Below, in pieces: positions 24,672 through 37,531 of a stretch of DNA of 64,000 nucleotides. The position numbers were made by a program, and so were the translations under genes. The stretch is from Diadema setosum. Lineage: Eukaryota > Echinodermata > Echinoidea > Diadematoida > Diadematidae. The stretch spans positions 6,058,715-6,122,714 of the forward strand of contig NC_092701.1 of the NCBI RefSeq assembly GCF_964275005.1. Direction: 5' to 3'. Within the stretch, counting starts at the first letter, position 1; every line of letters starts with the position of its first letter. A model generated the notes under the pieces. That model was not told where the DNA came from and did no database searches. It was given only the letters and a program-made list of their open reading frames with translations.

Positions 24672-25439
24672 AATATTTGTTTTATATACCTCATCGTTTA
24701 AGACTTAACCAAGATCTAGGGCTAGGCAAATACGAAGTAAATTCTAACTGTTATGCCTAAACGTTAGCCCTATCAAATTTTCAGGCCACAGCCTGCGCTT
24801 GCTTGCATGGTTTTCGTACATTTCGTAGACTACCCAGTACGCACGGTACTCACTCACAGTTAAAGTCACACGGCCTTCGGCGAGCTCCTGCATAAAATCT
24901 TGGCAGAAGATTACAGTATACATCCAGTTTCCCGTCGCTCGTGTTTTAATTCGATATTTCCAACATGCTGAGATTTGTCTCTGCTTCGGGATCCTAAGAA
25001 ATCCTAAGACAAAGTGTACGATCTTTGATCCAGCTCACTTCAAATCACGGGGGAGCGCTCGATCACCCTGCCACGTTGAAACATGCCTGCTGTGCGCTAG
25101 TGCGATGATTTTGCCTGTGTTTATACGATGCGCGCAGTGAACGTCCTTGGAGGGGTTGCGGACACCGCGCGCGAAGTCTAGTGTACTTGTTATGTGTACA
25201 AAAGTCGCGGAGGGTTTACGAATTCTATCACGAGGGTTTTGCCTTTCTATCACGAGGGTTTTGCCTTTCTATTACTTACATGAAAACCCTAAGGCGAGAT
25301 AGACGGGACTACACCTTGTCACGTGATATACTTTTGACCAATCAGTGATACGAATCTCACTTATGAGGTATATAAAGGGAAATACGCCACCCCTACCCCC
25401 ATAGAACGAGGAAGATTTTGCTTTTTTTTTCTCCATTTT

Positions 25440-25476
25440 TTAAACCTGTAATGATAAGACTTTTACAAACAGTAAA

Positions 25477-25508
<32 letters not shown>

Positions 25509-25690
25509 GCAATGATAAAGTCACAACAGAAGAATGCAGGGAATGCATTAATAGCCAATCTTGATTTAATGAATAATCCGAATTTTCGAGGATCCTTCCT
25601 CTTCTTCAGGGATGACAATGCGAATTTTCACAATAATTATTAAGAGTGAGGTGCTACTACCCAGCTAGCGCGCGCAATATGTGTAACCAA
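25440..25690 (-). mobile_element. Possible Penelope-like element tail
   Basis: After (TA)n at about 25481-25508, the minus strand reads CCCTGAAGAAGAGGAAGG followed by ATCCTCGAAAATTCGG. A CTGAAGA...stem...CGAAA arrangement near 25575-25610 is typical of the terminal parts of Penelope-like elements. No reverse transcriptase or GIY-YIG domain is present in the neighbourhood, so only a fragment could remain. Confidence 0.3.
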
Positions 25691-25929
25691 AACAAAAAAA
25701 AATAATAGATGACAACTCTTGTTACAACAAACGCATGTTGTGCGCTTATGAGTGTTAAACTCTACGTCATAATAGATAAGACGCCACACTAGGATTGCGC
25801 GCTCTGCACAAAAAGATCATGAGACAATAATAGCAATAATAGAAACGTCATAAAGGCAACGAAGTTAACATGATACACTGAAAGTGCCAATGGAGTTTCA
25901 CAGTGATATGTCAATATCCCACTATATAG

Positions 25930-28486
25930 CGCGCGTATATAGCAGCAGGTGCGGATACACTGGGAGCTGTAGTCGTAAACCTACACACAGGCGGCTCAGG
26001 ACATGTGGTCGCTCTTCACTGGACCGAGGCAGCAGTGGAGTTCGGCAGCCTTCTGAGCGACCGAGCAGCCCTCTTGAGGATCGCTCTGCTTGCCTCCTCA
26101 GCAAGAGGACGGGGCTAGAAAAGGTGCCCTAAACATAGCCTGCCTCATCTTACCCTGGCCAGCATACCGCGGCTGGCGGGGATCCCCCTCTAGCGGTCGA
26201 AACACAAGGAAAATGAAAACAAAAGCGCTCACCCTAGCATCATGGAATGTGAGAACTCTACTTGATGACACGAAAGCAAACAGGCCAGAGAGACGCACTG
26301 CGCTGGTCGCCAGAGAACTGGCTCGCTACAATGTTGACATAGCTGCTCTTAGCGAAACACGGTTAGCAGAGAGAGGTTAGCTCACTGAAATTGATGGTGG
26401 CTGCACATTCTACTGGAGCGGACGTAGCAGTAAAGAGAGAAGAGAGGCTGGTGTTGGATTTGCTGTCAAATCCATCCACGTGCAGAAACTGGCAAGCATC
26501 CCTGTGGGACTCAATGACCGTCTGATGTCAATGCATCTCCCACTTGGAAAGAAGACAAGTGCAACCATCATTAGTGCCTACGCTCCGATCATGACAAACC
26601 CTGATGAGGTCAAGGACAAATTTTATGAGGAACTTGATTCTCTCATTGCTTCTTCAAAGTCTGAGAAGCTCATCATCCTTGGTGATTTCAATGCTCGAGT
26701 AGGGGCCGACTATCATGCCTGGCACAATGTAGTAGGAAAACATGGCATTGGAAACTGTAACAGTAACGGGCACCTCCTCCTCAGATTTTCCTCCTCTCAT
26801 AACCTAGTAATCACCAACACCATGTTTCGACTACCGACTTGGAACAAGACTTCATGGATGCACCCTCGTTCGAAGCACTGGCATCTTATTGACTATGTGA
26901 TCGTCAGGGCGAGGGACAGGCAGGACGTGAGAGTGACTAAGGCCATGTGTGGTGCTGACTGCTGGACGGATCATCGCCTTATCATCTCAAAGATGAACCT
27001 CCTAATTCAGCCCAAGAGAAGGCCACAGGGCCAGAAAGTAAAAAAGAGACTGAATGTCACAATCTCAAAGACCCCAAGAAGCTCCAAGACTTCCAAGAAC
27101 ACATGCATAACCACCTAGCAGATCTTCAGCTAAACCAGTCTAGCATTGAGGATCAGTGGGCAACCTTTAGGGATGCTGCTCACTCTGTCGCCCTTGAATG
27201 CCTTGGTCCAGCCACTAGGTACCATCAAGACTGGTTTGATGAAAACGACACAGAAATTCAGGAACTCTTAGATACAAAACACAACCTTCTACGTCTACAT
27301 CAGAATGATCCCTCCAACATGGCTAAGAAGGCTGCATTCACCAAGGCCCGCAGCAAGGTCCAAGCAAAACTACGCCACATGAAATACTCCTGGCTTAGTG
27401 CCAAGGCCGATGAGATCCAAAGCTTTGCCGACAGAAACGACATGAAGATCTTCTATGACGCCCTGAAAGCAGTCTATGGGCCAAAACCGTCCGGATCATC
27501 CCCAATTCTCAGTGCTGATGGTTCTACGCTGCTCACAGAGAAGAAGCTGATTCTAGAAACCAGCCCAGATCAACAATGAAGCCATCAATCGCCTCCCCCA
27601 GGTGCCCATAAATCACAAGCTTGATGTGCCCCTTCAAAGAAGGAAATCGACACAGCCATCACACAGCTGTCTAGTGGGAAAGCCCCAGGCTCTGATTCCA
27701 TCCCTGCTGAAGTGTACAAAAAGGGTGGCCCAATCACCCTCATTAGCTCACCAAGCTGTACCAGTCCATGTGGAGCAAAGAACAGTTACCACAAGAATTC
27801 AGAGATGCTACAGTTGTTCACATCTACATATTGAAAGGAAATCGCCAGGCTTGTGGCAACCATCGAGGCATCTCCCTCCTGTCTATAGCAGGCAAGATCC
27901 TGGCCCGAGTCCTCCTCAATCGCTAACTGGAAGATCTGGAGCAGGGTCATCTCCCTAAAAGTCAATGCGGCTTCCGTGCAGGTCGAGGGACCACTGACAT
28001 GATATTTGCTGCCCGCCAGCTTCAGGAGAAGTGCATTGAGCAGCATCGTGACCTATGCACAACCTTTGTCGATCTGACCAAGGCCTTCGACACGGTTAGT
28101 CGTGAGGGACTCTGGAAAATTATGGGAAAGTTTGGCTGCCCACGGAAGTTCATCACAATTGTCCGCCAGTTTCACGATGGGATGACTGCCAAAGTTCTTG
28201 ATAATGGTGAACCCTCCAATGCCTTTCCAGTGGCAAATGGAGTCAAGCAGGGTTGTGTCCTGGCCCCGACACTATTCAGCATGACGTTCTCGGCAATGCT
28301 CTCAGACGCCTTCAAAGACTGCGAACCTGGCATCAACATTAGGTACAGGTCGGATGGAAAGCTCTTTAATCTTAGGCGCTTGAAGGCCATCACGAAGGTG
28401 AAGGAGACCGTCATCAGAGACTTCTTGTTTGCCGACGACTGTGCAATCAATGCCAATGGTGAGAACGAGATGCAGATGCAGATGGG
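25930..28486 (+). mobile_element. LINE A, 3'-lacking non-LTR retrotransposon
   Basis: GC-richer than its surroundings. A leader of about 280 bp (GCGGCTGGCGGGGATCCCC near 26169) precedes a single-ORF-type LINE with AP endonuclease then reverse transcriptase. It stops abruptly at about 28486, where LINE B begins on the other strand. The 3' half of RT, the thumb and the 3' UTR are absent, the opposite of ordinary 5' truncation. Confidence 0.85.
26213..28486 (+). pseudogene. LINE A endonuclease-reverse transcriptase
   Basis: The start MKTKALTLASWNVRTLLDD, then ALSETRL, ISAYAP, LGDFNARVG, LIDYVIVR and WTDHRLIISKM, form an APE-type endonuclease (26213-27010). The reverse transcriptase follows with [43 protein letters not shown] and the catalytic FADD near 28430. 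It is broken: a TAG interrupts the endonuclease at 26378, the frame shifts near 27060, and sequence between endonuclease/linker and RT is missing near 27560, with further shifts to 27990. Frame 27999-28486 is clean. The family is the one often annotated as 'craniofacial development protein 2-like' or jockey-type polymerase; I do not assign the clade. Confidence 0.88.
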
Positions 28487-30308
28487 CCTGTGGCAAGTCT
28501 GGCAGCTGCATTCTGAACCCGCTGTAATTTCTCAATTTGGGTAGCAGTGGCACCGTAGAGCAGGCCATTACAGTAGTCGAGGCGGATGGTGATGAAGGCA
28601 TGAATGATGATGAGTAATGATCTCTGGTCCAGATATTTGTGAATTCGACGGATGTTGTGCAGATGGTAAAAGGCTGCCTTACATGTCATTAGGACATGCT
28701 GATCCACGTCCAAGGCTGAATCGAAGATACAACCCAAATTCTTGACATGAGATGCAGGAACAATATTAGCGTTGCCAATCGTGATGTTAGGAATGTTGAT
28801 CTTTTGGAGTTGTCACCGTGTGCCAATGATGAGGAACTCGGTCTTATCATCGTTGATTAGCAATCTGTTTGTTGCCATCCAAGTACGAATATCCCTGAGA
28901 CAGCACTCCATCACTTCTACAGCTTCTCTTTCACTAACATTGCCATCAGGCCTGAATGAAAAGTAAACTTGAGTATCATTAGCATAGCAGTGGGCGCGCG
29001 GGAGATGTTTTTTTCTAGGACATCAAACAGGTCAGATGTATAGATGGAGAACAAGAGGGGACCCAAACAGGATCCTTGTGGGACACCACAGTGCAGATCA
29101 AACCTCTCAGACTGAGAGCCACAGATGGTTACTCGTTGACTCCTACCAAGCAGGTATGACTGAAACCATTCCAGTGTATGTCCGGAAAGCCCTATCTTGG
29201 TGTGCAAACGTCTGAGAAGAGTTTTGTGGTCGACGGTGTCAAAAGCGGAGCTCAGGTCCAACAACACAAGTAGAGTGACCTGTTGCGAGTTCATGTTGAG
29301 GAGAATGTCATTCTTGATTTTCAACAAAGCAGTTTCAGTGCTACGATTTTTTCTGTACACAGACTGGAAGAGAGGAAACAGAGAATGCTTGCCCATGTGA
29401 TGCTGAAGCTGGTCACAAACAGCACTCTCGACCAGTTTGGACAGGAAGTTCAGATTGCTAATCGGACGGTAGTTCTTGAAGTCACACTCCAATCCATGTC
29501 TCTTTAACAGGGGTGTAATGAAGGCCTCTTTCCAGTCTTCAGTGAATGTTCCAGACTGTAGGGATAAGTTAATGACATCTCTCAAGACTGGAAGAAGTGG
29601 GTCCAGACAACTCATAAGTTGAGAAGGCATTGGATCACACTGGCAAGACTTTTTTCCACACCTCAAAACAAGGGCCTTGACATATGTGACCGATAAGGTG
29701 GAGAAGTGGTCAAGCACAATGTCATCAGGAGGACATGAAGACACAGAGCTTGACATGGATGGAGGTGTAGTGGGACATCCATCTGGAGTGAGTTCATCAA
29801 TTTTCAGACGAATTGATTCAATTTTCTGCATGAAGAAACTCCCAAAGTCGTTTGCTAGAGCTACAGTGTCAGGATTGGAAGGAAGCGGAACATCTTGTTT
29901 ACGTCCGAGTAGCTTATTTGTGCACAGGAACAGTTCACGTGGGTTGGACTTGTGCTTGTCAATGACTGATGTGTAGAAGTCGTGCCGTGCAGCGCTCATC
30001 ACATTATTCGCGCATGTTCTCTTCTCCTTATATTCAGCAAGATCAGTGTCAGAACGTGTGCGCCTCCATTTACGCTCAGCTCGTCTCTTGAGCCTTTTAG
30101 CTGTCTTCACATCATTGTTGTACCAAGGAACAAGACTGTGTGATGAGATTTTCTTTGTCAAGAGAGGAGCGTGATCATCCAAGGCTTGTGACAAGGTTGC
30201 GTTATAGCAGTCAACAAGTTCATGTAGATGCTTCGGAGTGTCAGTGCAAAGTCTGGATGAACTTAGGTCATCTTTCAATGAATCCAGGTCTATAGACGTT
30301 AATTTCCG
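28487..30308 (-). pseudogene. LINE B reverse transcriptase half (CR1/L2-like)
   Basis: On the minus strand it opens RKLTSIDLDSLKDDLSSSRL and runs through the linker, RT motifs YRPISNLNFLSKLVE, LLDLSSAFDTVDH, GVPQGSCLGPLLFSIY, and the thumb/C-terminal region GCIFDSALDVDQHV and YCNGLLYG to [11 protein letters not shown]. The catalytic box reads YAND where YADD is expected (about 28972-28983), so the enzyme would be inactive even without the frameshift just before it near 29000. The C-terminus and 3' UTR are missing at the junction with LINE A. The endonuclease half of the same copy lies at 38586-39719; LINE C separates them. Confidence 0.88.
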
Positions 30309-30992
30309 ATATTTTCATTTCAATTTCAATTTATTTTCATATTTCTCACATATATCACAATAAAAGTATATAAATACAAAAATTATACAAAACATAATTT
30401 AGATGAGACTTCATCAGAATGTACAGAAGTTTGATTTGGTATAAACACGACGTCTGTATGCATGCGAATCAAACTGTGGTCACAATGCGAAAAAAATATG
30501 ATCTGGCCTGCGTAAAAGCATTAGCTTGTACAGCCGCAGGTCCCGTGAGTAATCAGATTAGGGGAAGTTTAAAGTACGGATGTTTTTTAAGACCAACTAT
30601 ATCTGGGGAAACCGATTAAAACAATCAAAACAAAAATCCAATAAAAAATAATTATTATAATTAAATAAAAATACAGAAAACAGAAAGGTCACATGTTGCA
30701 GCAGTGAACAACAACTGCAGAGATTCAAGGGGTGTGTTGCAGGGTATAGAAAATGGCGTAACTGTATGTCATAAATACATAAGTAGAAGGTGGAATAATG
30801 AGATTTGTCGTGAATGTAAACAATACCGAAAGCTCAGGAGTAACATTCCAGCATGGGTCCTAAAACCAAGCATTCCGTGTGACCATAGTAACCGACAGCT
30901 GTCACGCGCGAGAATTTCGATAACCGAGTGGAACAATAGGTGCATGAACAGCGCAAGAGGGCAGACTGTTCAAAAATAGTGTTCATGGTTAG

Positions 30993-32263
30993 CAGGGGCG
31001 GATCTAGCTTTTTTCCAAGGAGGGGGTTTAAGGGTTGAGCTGGGTATTGCAAAGTGAGTGAGAGCAAAGCGAGTGGGGGGGGGAGGGTGTGGGAGGGGGG
31101 TATCCCCCCTCCCACAGTAGGGAGATTTTCAATTTTTAGGATTGCCAGCTTGCAATTTTAAGCATATTAATTACTTTGCATGCTCTATTTTCCCTCTCTC
31201 TCTCTCTTTTTTTGCCAAACATATATACAATGTATATATATATATATATATATATATATTTTTTTTGGGGGGGGGGGGGCAGGGGGGGGGGTTGGTGCAG
31301 CCCCACCCGCGCCCCAAGCGCGGTGGAACATGTCTGGTTTGGGGGGGGGGGGCAAAATTTCGACGGGGATGGGCACATTGACGTGATGGTTTGAGATCCT
31401 CGGCGAGGGAGCGAAGCGACCAAGCGGGGGGAGGGGGAGTACAAAAGTCGCGTTTATAGAGCATTTAAAAGCAAATTTCCAGGAAATTAAAAAGAGGATA
31501 GAATCATTTGCAAATGACTATGATTATACGGGGGTATAACATTATTTCATGAGACGGTGTGAGATCCGCGGCGAGAGCGAAGCGACAGAGCGGGGGAGGG
31601 TGTGGGAGGGGGATATACCTCTTCCCATGTCCCACGCATAGGGACTTTTTGTAAAAACAGAGTATAAAAGTCGCGTTTCTAGAGCATTTAAATCAAATTC
31701 CTAGGGAACTAAACACAGTAAAAAAAATCCCCGCGAAGGACTATGATCATAAATTATGCAAACTATTCATTCTATTATAAGTATGGACAGAGCGAGCGAG
31801 CCACTCTCACTTTGCCATTCGTCTGAAATGTATTCATTAAAAGCTAAAACGTAATCGCATTGTTTGAGCAATAAAAATTATTCTTGTATTACAAGAAAGC
31901 ATCGAAGAAAAGAAAAAAAGTAGGCTTTACTAAAGGTATGTTCCACGGGGCACACTCGAGGACGCGAGGCTACCATCTATACACTAAATTTACTCATAAA
32001 GTAAATATTAGTATATAAAGATATGATAATGTATATTGATAGTGTATTATAATTTTCGCCCCGTTAGGGGCGACAATTTTGCATATTCAGTTTTAAAATA
32101 GACAGCGTTTTACGCAAGAAAAGTGCCTTTATTGTTGATTTTGGTCTTCAAATAATTGACTACTTAGTTGTTGTTTGTTTGTATGTTCTTATTTTTTTTT
32201 TTTACTTGGCAGCCCAAGAGGGGGGTTTAAACCCCCTAAACCCCCCCTGTAGATCCGCCACTG
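30993..32263. mobile_element. 1.27-kb MITE, CAGKGGCGGATCTA ends
   Basis: The ends are CAGGGGCGGATCTAG and the inverse of CAGTGGCGGATCTACAGG, flanked by GTTAG on both sides (30988-30992, 32264-32268). Inside are two diverged ~222-bp units (AAAAGTCGCGTTTATAGAGC near 31443 and AAAAGTCGCGTTTCTAGAGC near 31665), (TA)n at 31232-31258, T/G runs at 31258-31280 and GAGCGAAGCGAC blocks at 31409 and 31577. No transposase. It lies in LINE C's 3' UTR. Confidence 0.8.
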
Positions 32264-32331
32264 GTTAGGATCCCGCAGGACTAAGGTGGGATAGAAAGGG
32301 GTAACATGTAAAGAACAACAAGAACTATACA

Positions 32332-35300
32332 CTATGCATGCCGTACAATGTAGCTGCTAAGAAGATATTGCTTCAGTTTTCGTTTGAATGAGGTTACAGT
32401 GGTACAACGTACAAGTTCCATCATGTCCATAGGGAGTTCGTTCCAATATTTGGGCCCAGCGAACATAATGTTTTTTGTTTTTTTTTTTTCGCGAAACATG
32501 TTCGGGTACGTGGAAGGTGATATGCGTAACGTTGACGAGTTGGATAATCACGAACTGTATAATTTCTTGTAAACATTTGGGAAAATTGAAACATAAACAG
32601 GCCGACGTTGTAATAAAATAACTCGGGAATTTTCAAAATGTTATTACTAACAAAAAGTTCGTTCGTGTGGGATAAATATCCAGTGTGGTTAACAATTCTA
32701 ACAGCTCGTTTTTGTACAAGAAATAACGAATCGATAAGGTTTTTAGAAGCATTTCCCCACGCCAGAATCCCATAGTTGAGATAGGGAGATATCAAAGTTG
32801 AATATATGCTCTGTAGAATATTACTTGGAAAACAATAGCTATTAAAGTTTGTTAAGAACCCGGTATTTCTAGCAATAATTCTGCTTACATAATTAACATG
32901 GGTTCTCCAAGATAAATCACTATCGATATGAAGACCCAAAAATTTTGTATTGTTGACCTGTGACAGATCAATGTTGTTTATCTTGACAGAGAGAGGTAAC
33001 ACAGGTAGCGAATTACTGAATAACATATACTGAGTTTTATCAATGTTTAAGGATAGTTTGTTCGCAAAAATCCAAGATTGGACAGAAACAAGTTCTTTAT
33101 TTATTATGTTTATAAGCGCATCAGGATTTTGATGAGAGAAGAACAAGTTTGTATCATCTGCAAAGCAAACGAAGGAGAGAATCTTAGAGGAGTTCTGGAT
33201 ATCATTAATATATAAAATAAAGAGAAGTGGGCCTAACAAGGAACCCTGTGGAACACCACAAGAAATCAGTTTTGGTTGGGAATCGTGACCGTGAATACTT
33301 ACAAATTTGTTTTCTATTCGTTAAATAATCAGTGAACCATTCTAGCGCCCTTCCCCGAATTCCGTAATGATTTAACTTATAAAGTAAATGTCATGGTCTA
33401 TTGTATCAAACGCCTTGGAGAAGTCAAGGAAAACACCGACAGTGTGAGAAACATCATCTATAGCATGAGATATCTTATCAATAAACTTGAGTAATGCGTG
33501 AGTTGTACTATGTTTTTTCCGAAATCCAAATTGAGATTCAGTAAATATTTTTGCCTGAAGAAAAAAATTAAGGGTGCGTTTATACACAAGTCTTTCAAGT
33601 ATCTTTGAAAAAGAAGTTAAAAGAGAAATGGGGCGATAATTATTGACAAGGTCTTTTCGCCCTTTTTTAAAAATGGGAACAACTCTGGCTACTTTCATTT
33701 TTTGAGGAACTTTGCCAGTAGATAAAGATTGATTGAAAATATAAGTAAGAGGCGAAATTATTTCATGAATTACATTTTTTACCAAGAAGTTTGTGATTCC
33801 GTCATATCCCGAACTTTTTTTATTATTTAACTTATCAACAATCTTTATCATTTCATCTTCGACAATCGGGACAAAAAATGAAGATTCCATATTCCTACTA
33901 CCCAGAAAAGAGTGAAATTCTCGCTGCGCTTCAGGAATTTTATCAGCCAGATTTGGCCCAATGTTTACAAAAAAAAAAATCATTAAAAACTTCAGCTATA
34001 TCTATGGGGTCATCAATAGGAACATCATCCTCTTGAATATAACTATGCACGTTATTATGAGTATTACGTTTCAACGCTCGGTTTATCACCCTCCACGTAC
34101 CCTTCACATCAAATTTACATTTGTCGAATTGATTCATAAAATACATCCGTTTGGCTGACTGTGATGCGGAAGTGAGGATATTACGATACTGAGTATATCT
34201 GGACTTATTTGTAACTATGGGCACTTTGCGATATTTATGATAAAGTTTATTTTTTTTATTGATTGATTTTAAAAGTGATTTTGTAACCCATGGCTGCCGG
34301 GGTACTTTTTTATGATTTGAGTTAGAGAATTTACAACAAGGGATAGCAATATTAAGCTGAGTTATCCAAATATCTATAAAAATATCAAAAGATAAATTTA
34401 CGTCATTTTGATTATATACAATCGACCAATCAACGTGTTTCAACCTTTCTCTAAAACTATTCATGTTCGAGTCTGACATAACACGAAAACCGGAATGTTT
34501 TTGCACACTGTCAGCAAGAGGGTGGATACTACCAATAAGTGCATACACAGGAAAATGATCAGAGATACCCGTAACAACAATACCAGATGAAATATCAGAA
34601 AATGACTTGTTAACAAATATATTATCTATTAAAGTAGAAGAGAGGTCGGTGATTCTTGTAGGTCTTCTTATGAGAGGAATAAAAGACTTAGACAACAGTT
34701 GATTAAGAAACTCTTGACAATTATGATTATCATAATTCAAAAGATTTAAATTAAAATCACCCATAAGAAAACATGATTTATTCTTGAAATAGTTATTCGA
34801 CAAAATACCGTGGATTAATTCACCGAATTCAGAAAGATTAGAGTTTGGTGGCCTATAAATTTCTCCAACAATTACATTTCCTTTATTTGGTACTTTTATC
34901 TCAATGAAAATACTTTCAAAAAATTCTGTCATAAAACTAAACTCTTCCAATAACCGATGGTTTAAATTTTCTGTTACATACATGTAAAAACCAACTCCAC
35001 CTCCTTTCTTGCACGATCTATTGTTTGTAATCAGTTTGAATCTATCAATATGAAACAATGAAGAAGGCGACACCTCCTGTAACCGTGTTTCACTGAGGCC
35101 GATGACACCAAATGTGAATCGTAATTCATCAATGAATAAGCGAAATTGATCAAAATGTTGGTTTAAACTCCTAATATTAACATGAGAAACAAAGATTTGA
35201 TTTGGGTCCGAATTGGATAATGTAATAACATCTTTTTCTAAGCAGTAACTTGTAGAAAACATGTGAGGTGGAATATCATTAGGATCAAAATCAAGTTTTA

Positions 35301-35442
35301 ATTCATCGGTTTCTGTGGTTGAAAAAAATTTTGAGTCAGAATTATCACCGTTCTCATTATTTGTAATGGTTACAGAACTTTCACCTTCCAATGACTGAAC
35401 ATCTACAAAAGCATTACTCATATTCATTGTGATAAAACTCAA
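32332..35442 (-). pseudogene. LINE C ORF2, endonuclease-reverse transcriptase
   Basis: Start MSFITMNMSNAFVDV at 35442. The endonuclease (about residues 85-310) shows VSHVNIRSLNQH, IGLSETRL, IYRPPNSNL, LMGDFNLNLLNYD, LIDNIFV and ISDHFPV. RT follows with YRPISLLTSFSKILE, FLDFSKAFDTIDHD, CGVPQGSLLGPLLFILY and an intact FADD near 33160. The C-terminal tail continues to AGPKYWNELPMDMM and QYLLSSYIVRHA before the stop at 32332. Frame breaks are few: an A-run near 33970, about 33390, about 33320, and a T-run near 32480. All domains are otherwise present, so this copy is fairly young. Confidence 0.88.
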
Positions 35443-36141
35443 AGCAATTCATCCTATTTTCGTTGGGAAATGTAACAGAATGTACAGCAATGTTGGACAC
35501 GCCATATTGCCGTTGACCTGGACACAAAATGGTAGAAGACACGTAAACATGTTTGTCTTTGAGACATATATGTACCTGGACAGTTGATGCCGACATTGGA
35601 AAAACATGTTTATGCAAGAAGGAGGAAAAATACACCAGCGTGAATGCATGGAATTCGGAAATGCGAATAACAAGTGAACAAATAAGAAGTACTGGGGCAC
35701 TGCAAATGCGAATGGAATGTGACACTAGGTGGGATAATGTATGAGACAATTTTCCATAGGTAAATATGAGAACATAGGGATGCATAGGTTCAACCTGTGC
35801 GGGGGACACTTCGGTACGTTCAATTAAAAATTGTAAACATGTGACCTTCCTTAAGAGCAAATGTGCACATTTGGCGTTGCCAATGAATACAAGGATGAAA
35901 CATTTAAACATCAATGCAGAGACAAACGGAAAAATAAGCATGTACATCACTAGCTCTACCTTAGAGCACATCACTAATGATAGTAGAGTGACAAAAATAT
36001 CAAACTACACAATTCTTTCGGATCATAACATATCAACAGCCAACCCACCCTCCTCTCCCTCGTGCGATTTACAATCGCAGAATTAAGTTTTAATCCATTA
36101 TATAAAATAAATTATTAAAATCTAATTATCACAGTTTATGG

Positions 36142-37531
36142 TAACATTCTTTATGTAGTACATAGCGGTATCAAAAAGAAATATCACAACCCCCTCCAAA
36201 AGAGGGACTCATTACATTATACCTTGTGCATATCACATGAGTTTAAAACATGGAGGGAATATACTCCGGTAGCCGTGGAAGAAAAATGTACTATACAAAT
36301 GCATGCCTTGAACATGCAGTTATGAGAGTCTTTCCTTTCTAAGAGGAGCAAAAACAGACAACGAATACATAATGCTAATAACACGCAGTTATTAAACCTT
36401 CAGTTAGACGTTGCTTAAATCACCCGAAAGCCTCCTGACCTACACACACAATACATGGAGTCGGAGCTAGGCCGCCAAACTCGCAACCCCCGCAAGCAAA
36501 GCCTGGTTCTAAAACAACATGGCGGTCGGTCTACTTCTCCGACCCGTAACTGATGCACATATCGGTAAAATATCAAAATACAATTTATCAATACAAAGTT
36601 GTGAGTTATTTCTATTCACTATTGTAACAGTAATAATGTGGGTATCATCATCACCTTTGTATACAATTATAGCCAAAGAGTAAAAAACACTAAGACGGTG
36701 TATTGTTATAAGAACTCTGAAATGGCAGAATTTAAGTGCAAAATGGGTGAATGAAAAAGACGAAGTAAATGAAAGGATATTACTCATGATATAGATTCCA
36801 GTCCGACGCAACGTTTTCTTTCTATTTTAGCACAACCTTGATTCATTATGTAATACATAGCGGTATCACAAAGAAATATCACAACCCCCTCCAAAAAAGG
36901 GACTCATTACATTATACCTTGTGCATGTCACATGAGTTTAAAACATGGAGGGAATATACTCCGGTAGCCGTGGAAGAAAAATGTACTATACAAATGCATG
37001 CCTTGAACATGCACTTATGGGAGTCTTTCCTTTCTAAGAGGAGCAAAAACAGACAACGAATACATAATGCTAATAACACGCAGTTATTAAACCTTCAGTT
37101 AGACGTTGCTTAAATCACCCGAAAGGCTCCTGACCTACACACACAATACATGGAGTCGCAGCTATAGGCCGCCAAACTCGCAACCCCCGCAAGCAAAGCC
37201 TGGTTCTAAAACAACATGGCGGTCGGTCTACTTCTCCGACCCGTAACTGATGCACATATCGGTAAAATATCAAAATACAATTTATCAATACAAAGTTGTG
37301 AGTCATTTCTTTTCACTATTGTAACAGTAATAATGTGGGTATCATCATCACCTTTGTATACAATTATAGCCAGAGAGTATAAAACACTAACACGGTGTAT
37401 TGTTATAAGAACTTAAAAATGGCAGAGTTTAGGTGCAAAATGCGTGAATGAAAAAGACGAAATAAATGAAAGGATATTACTCATGATATAGATTCCAGTC
37501 CGACGCAGCTTTTTCTTTTCATTTTAGCACA
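36142..37531 (-). repeat. Two tandem ~695-bp units between LINE C ORF1 and ORF2
   Basis: Unit 36142-36836 and unit 36837-37531 are near-identical direct repeats (compare TACATAGCGGTATCA at 36160 and 36855; AACATGGCGGTCGGTCTAC at 36518 and 37213). ORFs within are not conserved in frame. Either the family carries a repeated spacer or this copy duplicated it. Confidence 0.85.

Noticed and set aside
25365-25385. TATATAAAGG as a gene promoter
   Set aside because: No gene follows; a single TATA word in AT-rich DNA is not evidence.
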